In this document: one piece after another, positions 59,645-64,000 of the stretch | Position numbering within the stretch: position 1 is the stretch's first letter | How the letters are laid out: every line of letters begins with the position of its first letter | Origin: Spirochaetes bacterium GWB1_60_80 | GTDB taxonomy: Bacteria > Spirochaetota > Spirochaetia > Treponematales > UBA12059 | Assembly (NCBI GenBank): GCA_001829185.1 | Contig: MIAR01000024.1 | Coordinates: forward strand, 1-64,000 | Direction of reading: 5' to 3' | DNA: 64,000 bases | Notes under the pieces: model-generated | Told to the model about the DNA's origin: nothing | Database searches by the model: none | Seen by the model: the letters and a program-made list of their open reading frames with translations, nothing else | Position numbers and translations under genes: made by a program

Positions 59645-59764
59645 GGACAACAGCCTCCAATACGACCAAAATAAAATATGTGTTTATTATAGTCGAACAA
59701 GCTCGCATCGTCTAGCCTATTAATTTGTAGAATAAGAACACCCTGCTTAACTAAAAAGATCTTA

Positions 59765-59785
59765 ACTGGGCGCAAATTGGGCGCA
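59765..59785. repeat. Right 21-bp direct repeat of the island
   Basis: ACTGGGCGCAAATTGGGCGC plus A, one mismatch from 55291-55311, same orientation. It bounds the ATPase/primase block on the right. Confidence 0.75.
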
Positions 59786-59801
59786 GAAATCTAAAAAAAC
59801 T

Positions 59802-59831
59802 ATGCTAAAGCATGCTAAGCCATGCTATTGA
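59802..59831. repeat. Three 10-bp iterons
   Basis: ATGCTAAAGC, ATGCTAAGCC and ATGCTATTGA follow one another at one helical turn each, 16 bp beyond the right island repeat. They could be protein-binding iterons linked to mobility or regulation. Only three short copies, so chance is not excluded. Confidence 0.4.
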
Positions 59832-59903
59832 CTACCACTCATTTCATTACTACAATTACAATTAATGACAGGCTGTATAAACCGGTGATAAGCTGAACCC
59901 AGG

Positions 59904-60010
59904 CGGATTTGATCCGGAGGGGCCGCCGAGCGATAGCGAGGAAGAGTGCGCAGGACGCGCACGAAAGGCCCCGCAGGCGGCCGGAAGGGCGAGACAGGAA
60001 GTCGAGCCCT
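59904..60010. ncRNA. Structured GC-rich element with AGGA loops, possible RNA
   Basis: About 107 GC-rich bases inside AT-rich sequence. Predicted by eye are stem CGGAT/ATCCG (59904-59916), GGGGCC/GGCCCC (59919-59924 with 59967-59972), GTGCGC-AGGAC-GCGCAC (59946-59962) and AGGGC-GA-GAC-AGGAA-GTC-GA-GCCCT (59986-60010). The last has opposed GA/GA steps. GGCCGCC (59921-59927) can instead pair with GGCGGCC (59976-59982). Several AGGA motifs fall in loops. It may be a dispersed repeat family rather than a free RNA. The strand of transcription is unknown; pairings are given as read on the plus strand. Confidence 0.45.
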
Positions 60011-60233
60011 GGATGAGTATTTCGATCCAAACCTGCCACCTGTTCCGAAGTAATCCTGCCCATAGCTTTTACTGATTTTGAAGAAGACGAACACTATGAT
60101 CTTTAGATTAGAAGGTCTCTTCAACACTTTTCTTTTCAGTAGCTCATGGAATTACGCAATAAGAAAATGGAATATATAGACCGGCAAGAAATCATTTCCT
60201 TATTGTACGAATAAGTCTACGATCTTTATTGAA

Positions 60234-60428
60234 TTGAATTACTTTTTCCCTATCAAAATGATGAGGGAAAGAGTTGCACCTCATTACAATCGCAAGAGAT
60301 GCGAGCCAGTAGTAATCCGACAGGACATCCGGGAATTATATCCAAGTCACGAACAGTTCGAGACGAAGATTATCTATTATTCTCACAAAATCTGCCCGAA
60401 GCGCACGGGCAGACCACGCTTTTACTAA
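60234..60428 (+). CDS. Short hypothetical ORF
   Basis: A 64-residue reading frame (MNYFFPIKMMRERVAPHYNR start) in the AT-rich stretch beyond the island, with no recognised motif and no clear ribosome site. Basic and aromatic-rich. It may be a remnant or a chance ORF. The surrounding 59.65-60.48 kb holds no other supportable gene. Confidence 0.25.
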   Translation: MNYFFPIKMMRERVAPHYNRKRCEPVVIRQDIRELYPSHEQFETKIIYYSHKICPKRTGRPRFY

Positions 60429-60479
60429 TACTATTACTAAAAACCTAGGAAATTTTCCATAAACAAGTATGTTGCCAAG

Positions 60480-60740
60480 TCACTCGATGCACCACTGGAT
60501 CTTCCCGTTTCGGAGAAAGAAGTGGGATAGACATCCCTTTAGTCTCCATATGGACGGATCAAGACTAACGGTGCCATTCCGGTCTATTATTCTCCAGTAA
60601 GGATGAGAATCATCTCGTACATTGAGTTGAATGATATCATTACAACCACAAGGACAGAGGAGTGCGACAGACCAGCGATATGAACCTTCCCCAACGATAT
60701 AAAGTGTAAATGGTTTTATTTTCTGAGGAAGATCCAGCAT
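60480..60740 (-). CDS. DUF6527 (BubE-like) small protein
   Basis: An 86-residue protein matching the DUF6527 family as I remember it: SYRWSVALLCPCGCNDIIQL, WRIIDRNGTVSLDPSIWR and CLSHFFLRNGKIQWC. The cysteines CPCGC and the C-SHFF/WC histidine-cysteine pairs suggest a metal site. Members are often encoded beside bacterial ubiquitin-like, E1 and E2 proteins, where one is called BubE. None of those partners is visible here, and no good ribosome site precedes the ATG, so this may be an orphan left by a decayed defence cluster. Confidence 0.65.
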   Translation of the reverse strand: MLDLPQKIKPFTLYIVGEGSYRWSVALLCPCGCNDIIQLNVRDDSHPYWRIIDRNGTVSLDPSIWRLKGCLSHFFLRNGKIQWCIE

Positions 60741-61002
60741 CTCTATTACCCGGTATTTTGGGCTTATGAGTTCTTTGACCTTCGACCAAATACCATGCCG
60801 ACGACAGGCGCAAGAATACTCTCCTGGCCGAATACCAGTGTATACTGCGAAATGAAGACGGGAAGCCCGTTATCCAGCGTTACCCGTGTAACACCGACCG
60901 GGATCCCAACTGGTCTGGTGCGGCAAGGACGAGCAGGGCTGAAGTGACCTGGTACTCGACCCGACGTGCGGTTTCGGCACCAGTCGCAGCCGGGGCAACC
61001 AT

Positions 61003-61030
61003 TTGCGAACCGCCATTTTCGCGTTATACT
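61003..61030 (+). promoter_or_regulatory. Promoter for the chagasin-like gene
   Basis: TTGCGA (61003-61008) and TATACT (61025-61030), 16-bp spacer. The 330 bp between the DUF6527 gene and the chagasin-like gene otherwise shows nothing recognisable; the long minus-strand frame there is antisense to the inhibitor gene and was not accepted. Confidence 0.5.
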
Positions 61031-61073
61031 GTTCCGTGCAGCCGGAGCGCTGCCGAATTTAGTGGAGGTTTTC

Positions 61074-61469
61074 ATGAATACAAAAGGCATCGCCCGCTTG
61101 CTGCCTTCTATCATGGTACTGATTCTCGGCGCCAGCCTGTCGGCCTGCGTCACACTGCTGGCCACCAACCCGGAAATACCGTTACGCGCCCGGGTAGGAC
61201 GGGAGTTTTCCATTGTCATTCCGTCGAATCCGTCCACCGGCTACCGCTGGGTGTTGGTTGAAGCTAGCTTGCCGGATAATCTGGCGAACACTGGTACCCG
61301 CTACGTGCCGGACAACGCGGCGGTGGGTCTGGCCGGGGCGGGCGGCAAGTCGGTCTGGACCTTCCGGGCCGCGACTGTTGTCGACGTCGTGCTGCGCTTC
61401 GAGCAGTATCCACCGGCCGCGAATGCTGAGCCGGTGGCGACGCTCGAGTTCCGGGTGATTGTCGAATAA
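61074..61469 (+). CDS. Chagasin-like (I42) cysteine protease inhibitor lipoprotein
   Basis: A 131-residue exported protein. The lipobox is LSAC (C25). The mature part has the two best chagasin/I42 loops: SNPSTGYRW (normally NPTTGY) and GAGGKSVWTFRA (normally GxGGxxxxxF). The third loop, usually RPW, reads RFEQYPPAANA, so protease binding may be weakened. These proteins block papain-like proteases at the cell surface. GTGGAGG precedes ATG 61074. Longer in-frame starts upstream are rejected. Confidence 0.85.
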   Translation: MNTKGIARLLPSIMVLILGASLSACVTLLATNPEIPLRARVGREFSIVIPSNPSTGYRWVLVEASLPDNLANTGTRYVPDNAAVGLAGAGGKSVWTFRAATVVDVVLRFEQYPPAANAEPVATLEFRVIVE

Positions 61470-61575
61470 ACGGCGGCGCGCCGGCTGGCTATGGTTGAGG
61501 CCAGCCAGCGCTGCCAGACTGGTGCACACCAGGTGCCCAGCCTTTCGTGGCTGGCGGCTTTTGCCTTGGTATTAC

Positions 61576-62247
61576 TCAATGCGCGCAGTCGTGGTCGCCA
61601 TGTTCCTTGCAGCCAATGCCAGAATCCTGGAGCGTGCCGGCTAGCCAGGCTTCTACCACGGCGCGTGCTGTACCGCTAGTACCGCGCACCACCTCGATGC
61701 CGTTGGCCTTGAGGACGCGGACCGCGCCATCGCCCATATTGCCGGCCAGCATCAGGGTGACGCCGTCCTTGGCCAGCACCGAGGCGATGTCGCTCTTGCA
61801 GCCGCAGCCGTCGGGGCTGTCTACCCGCCGCTCGGCTTTGATGGTGCCGCCGTCGATCTCGAAGACCGAAAAATACTCGCAATGTCCAAAATGGGCGTCA
61901 ACTTCGCCGTTCCGGGTCGGGACCGCTACGTTCTTGTGCATACTGTTCTCCTCTTCATGAATAATCTGTCCGCCCTCGATGCGCAGGGCCTTGCCGTTGA
62001 GCAGGGCGTCGGCGACGCGTTTGCGGGCTTCCTCGACGATGCGCCCGAAGGTCTGGCGCGAAACGTTCATTTTGCGGGCGGCGGCTTCCTGGTACAAGCC
62101 TTCCAGGTCGGCCAGGCGCAGCGCTTCGGCCTGGTCGATGGTCAGCACCACCTGCTCCAGTTCGCGCGCCGGGATGCCGGCCGGCTTCCAGAGGGCCGCG
62201 GGCAGGGCGCCGGAGCGCACCCGCCGGTCATTGAGGGGGCGCGGCAT
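61576..62247 (-). CDS. DUF134 plus NifX/NafY-like fusion protein
   Basis: A 223-residue protein in two parts. Residues 1-100 are UPF0251/DUF134 (MPRPLNDRRVRSGALPAAL, then RQTFGRIVEEARKRVADAL), a helix-turn-helix-like family. Residues 102-223 form a dinitrogenase iron-molybdenum cofactor-type domain (VPTRNGEVDAHFGHCEYFSV, LAGNMGDGAVRVLKANGIEV) with a His/Cys-rich tail (GCKEHGDHDCAH) that may bind metal. An ATG at 61941 inside the frame has AGGAG ideally placed, so the second domain may also be made alone. It begins two bases after the Mrp-like gene. Confidence 0.85.
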   Translation of the reverse strand: MPRPLNDRRVRSGALPAALWKPAGIPARELEQVVLTIDQAEALRLADLEGLYQEAAARKMNVSRQTFGRIVEEARKRVADALLNGKALRIEGGQIIHEEENSMHKNVAVPTRNGEVDAHFGHCEYFSVFEIDGGTIKAERRVDSPDGCGCKSDIASVLAKDGVTLMLAGNMGDGAVRVLKANGIEVVRGTSGTARAVVEAWLAGTLQDSGIGCKEHGDHDCAH

Positions 62248-62249
62248 GG

Positions 62250-63095
62250 CTAGCGCGCGGCCCGGTCCACGGGCTTGGCCTGTGCCAGGGCCAGCTCGAC
62301 CTCGGCGGCCAGGCCGTCGGCGATGGCGGTGATGTCCTCCGGCAGCCTGTCCCAGTGCAGCTCGCGGGCCTGGGCGATTTCCTTGCGCCAGGGGAAGCGG
62401 GCTAAAAGCGGCAGGCCGAGCGCCGCCTGGATGCTTTGGCCATCCAGCGAATCGAACAGTGGGATGGCCTCGCCGCAGTGCGGGCAGGTCAGCGCGCCCA
62501 TGGTCTCGACCACGCCGAGGACCGGCGCGTCCACCAGGCCGGCCATGCGTACCGCTTTGGTAACGATCATCGAGACCAGCGACTGGGGCGTGGCGGCCAC
62601 CACCAGGCCGTCGACGCGTAGGGCGTTGAAGGCCGTGATCTGGATGTCGCCGGTGCCGGGCGGGAAGTCGACGATCAGGTAGTCCAGTTCGCCCCAGTCG
62701 GTGTCGTGCCAGAATTGTTCGACGGCCTTGGACAGGAGTGGGCCGCGCCAGACCACCGGCGTGTGTTCCTCGTCGACGAAAAAATTGATGGATACCACCT
62801 TGAGGCCGCCTTCGCTCAGTACCGGCTGGATGCGTTCGCCGTCGGTCTCGGCGTGGAAGGAACCGAGGCCCAGCAGGCGCGGCACGCTGGGGCCGGTGAT
62901 GTCGGCGTCGAGGATGCCGACGCGGCGCCCCTTGGCCGCCAGGGCCTGGGCCAGCAGGACGGCTACCGTGGATTTGCCGACGCCGCCCTTGCCGCTGGCC
63001 ACGCCGATGACGCGCTTCACCTTGGCGCCGCCGGCCTCTTTCGCGCCGCCAGTGCCGCCGATCGGCGTGGCGTGGCAGCCATTGTCTTCACTCAT
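62250..63095 (-). CDS. mrp: Mrp/NBP35-family P-loop ATPase
   Basis: A 281-residue ATPase of the Mrp/ApbC/NBP35 group that carries and transfers iron-sulfur clusters. The deviant Walker A is SGKGGVGKST, followed by ILDADITGPSVPRLLG and DYLIVDFPPGTGDIQ. CPHCG near residue 205 is the CxxC that bridges a cluster between two subunits. AGGAGACAGC sits before ATG. It lies between a NifX-like gene and the DUF134 fusion gene in a single leftward operon. Confidence 0.93.
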   Translation of the reverse strand: MSEDNGCHATPIGGTGGAKEAGGAKVKRVIGVASGKGGVGKSTVAVLLAQALAAKGRRVGILDADITGPSVPRLLGLGSFHAETDGERIQPVLSEGGLKVVSINFFVDEEHTPVVWRGPLLSKAVEQFWHDTDWGELDYLIVDFPPGTGDIQITAFNALRVDGLVVAATPQSLVSMIVTKAVRMAGLVDAPVLGVVETMGALTCPHCGEAIPLFDSLDGQSIQAALGLPLLARFPWRKEIAQARELHWDRLPEDITAIADGLAAEVELALAQAKPVDRAAR

Positions 63096-63135
63096 GCTGT
63101 CTCCTGTTCATTATTGGCATATGACCATACCTATC

Positions 63136-63432
63136 TTATTGCCGATGAGCGGCCTGCGCAAGAGGGGTACCGGCCTTGACGATAGTGGCCGGGATGGCGG
63201 CGGCGGCTAGGGCATCGTAGGCTTTGGGCCCCAGCTCCGGGGCGCAGACTTCGGTGACGCCCAGTTCAACCAACTTGGCCACGGCGCTGGTACCGGCGCC
63301 GTGCTCGCTGTCGGCGTTGCCGACGATGAATTCGGGGGCGGCGTCGGCGGCGCGGAAGAGGGCGAACCAGGCGGCCCGCCCGAAAACCTTGGATACGGTA
63401 AGCTTGTCGTCGGTGGGAATGGCGATAATCAT
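63136..63432 (-). CDS. NifX/NifB-C-terminal-like protein
   Basis: A 98-residue dinitrogenase iron-molybdenum cofactor-type domain (MIIAIPTDDKLTVSKVFGRA, IVGNADSEHGAGTSAVAKLV, LGPKAYDALAAAAIPATIVK). Start at ATG 63432 with AGGAAA, not at the in-frame 63468 start, which overlaps the neighbour. No nifHDK genes are visible, so the role is probably in general cluster chemistry rather than nitrogenase. Upstream of the Mrp-like gene by 40 bp. Confidence 0.88.
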   Translation of the reverse strand: MIIAIPTDDKLTVSKVFGRAAWFALFRAADAAPEFIVGNADSEHGAGTSAVAKLVELGVTEVCAPELGPKAYDALAAAAIPATIVKAGTPLAQAAHRQ

Positions 63433-63467
63433 CAGATTTCCTTTCTTGGCCCGGGTGATCGGGCTCA

Positions 63468-64000
63468 TCAGCAGTCTTTGGCGGCCTCAAGCAGGCCGGC
63501 GCACAGTTCCATGGCGCTGGCCCGGATTTCCGGATCTCTCGAGTCGACCCAGGCTTTGCCGCCTTCGGTGGCGCGGCGGAAGCGCTTGTCAAACGGCAGG
63601 CTGGCCACTACCGGTGAACCGAACTCGGCGGCCAGGTCGCGCGCCAGGCGGTCCATCTGGGGCGCCAGGCCGGCCTTGTTGACGACGCAGACGGTGCGGC
63701 GCTTCATGCCGGCCAGCAATTCATACAGGCGGCGGGCGTCGCGGATGCCCGACTGGCCGGCCTCGACCACCACCACCGCCAGGTCGGCGCCGCTGAGCGC
63801 GGCGATGACCGGGCAGCCGATGCCGGGCGGGGCGTCGACCAGGATGTAGCGCGCGCCGGGCAGGGCGGTCGCCACGGCTTCGGCGCGCAGGCGGACGGCG
63901 CGCACCAGCTTGCCGGAGGTATCCTCGCCCGGGATCAGCTTGGCGTGGACCAGGATCGAGCCGCAGTCCGTGGCCGAGACGCTCAGGCTGCCGCCGCGCT
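63468..64000 (-). CDS. MinD-superfamily P-loop ATPase (partial)
   Basis: The C-terminal part of a ParA/MinD-type ATPase of the group that carries an inserted ferredoxin domain; the start lies beyond the window. The in-window frame runs without a stop from the edge: GSILVHAKLIPGEDTSGKLV, then YILVDAPPGIGCPVIAAL and VVVEAGQSGIRDARRLYELL. Such proteins occur in tandem next to NifX-like and Mrp genes in anaerobes. The Walker A and cluster cysteines would be outside the window. The GTG at 63905 is an internal codon and not the start. Confidence 0.85.
   Translation of the reverse strand, partial: RGGSLSVSATDCGSILVHAKLIPGEDTSGKLVRAVRLRAEAVATALPGARYILVDAPPGIGCPVIAALSGADLAVVVVEAGQSGIRDARRLYELLAGMKRRTVCVVNKAGLAPQMDRLARDLAAEFGSPVVASLPFDKRFRRATEGGKAWVDSRDPEIRASAMELCAGLLEAAKDC

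Noticed and set aside
60764-61237. 157-codon minus-strand frame beside the DUF6527 gene
   Set aside because: Its first half is antisense to the chagasin-like gene and there is no ribosome site or recognisable motif; a partner of the DUF6527 gene was hoped for but not supported.
61483-61506. Terminator hairpin GGCTGGC/GCCAGCC after the chagasin-like gene
   Set aside because: No T-run follows; it may still be a pause or a bidirectional hairpin, but it is not supported enough to list.

Overview
The window is about 60% GC chromosomal DNA, densely packed with genes, and most likely from a spirochaete of the Treponema/Spirochaeta side of the phylum. The pointers are a complete mevalonate pathway arranged much as I remember it in Borrelia, a paired parE-parC topoisomerase IV locus, a fliS-flgN flagellar chaperone pair, a dephospho-CoA kinase with an AGKN P-loop, ComFB, and several long spirochaete-style proteins of unknown function. 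The lineage is inferred from gene content; no rRNA is present.

Layout. 1-97 is the end of an IS1595-like element. 0.2-2.7 kb pairs a PstS-like binding protein with a chemoreceptor. 2.9-8.8 kb holds a UvrD/PcrA helicase, an RlmM-like methyltransferase and a 984-residue TPR protein with a perfect 18-bp repeat. 9.0-12.0 kb is a PP2C-STAS-RsbW partner-switching operon. 12.0-12.8 kb is an array of 125-bp hairpin repeats beside an IS3 remnant. 12.9-19.0 kb is a sigma-54-controlled tungsten aldehyde oxidoreductase locus (regulator, enzyme, radical SAM maturase, MoaD, MoeB). 19.1-19.6 kb holds two abutting MITEs. 19.6-30.9 kb mixes a GH5 glycosidase, a second chemoreceptor, envelope lipoproteins, an HD hydrolase, ComFB, zinc ribbon proteins, an AI-2E exporter, a SPOR protein and coaE. 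polA follows at 31-33.9 kb.

34.0-36.5 kb contains a BlaI-type repressor fused to what looks like a degenerate zinc-metalloprotease domain. It has its own TACA-NN-TGTA operator and is followed by an S41 peptidase-like lipoprotein. 36.5-40.1 kb holds envelope proteins, the flagellar chaperones and a DnaJ-domain protein. 40.2-43.2 kb is a double-propeller GGDEF protein with a degenerate active site. 43.3-47.5 kb is parE-parC, the latter with a histone-H1-like tail. 47.5-55.0 kb carries all six mevalonate pathway genes plus a CruF-like carotenoid gene, read from overlapping divergent promoters.

A tRNA-Asn at 55.15 kb precedes an AT-richer accessory island (55.3-59.8 kb) bounded by a 21-bp direct repeat. 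The island carries an IS1595-derived element, a TOTE-type primase-helicase and a DUF4143 ATPase. Beyond it lie a structured GGA-rich element and an orphan DUF6527/BubE-like gene. The backbone resumes at 61 kb with a chagasin-like inhibitor and an Mrp/MinD/NifX-type iron-sulfur gene set cut by the window end.

The strongest candidates for something undescribed are the BlaI-metalloprotease fusion with its operator, the covarying hairpin array, the structured GGA-loop element and the tRNA-linked primase-helicase island.
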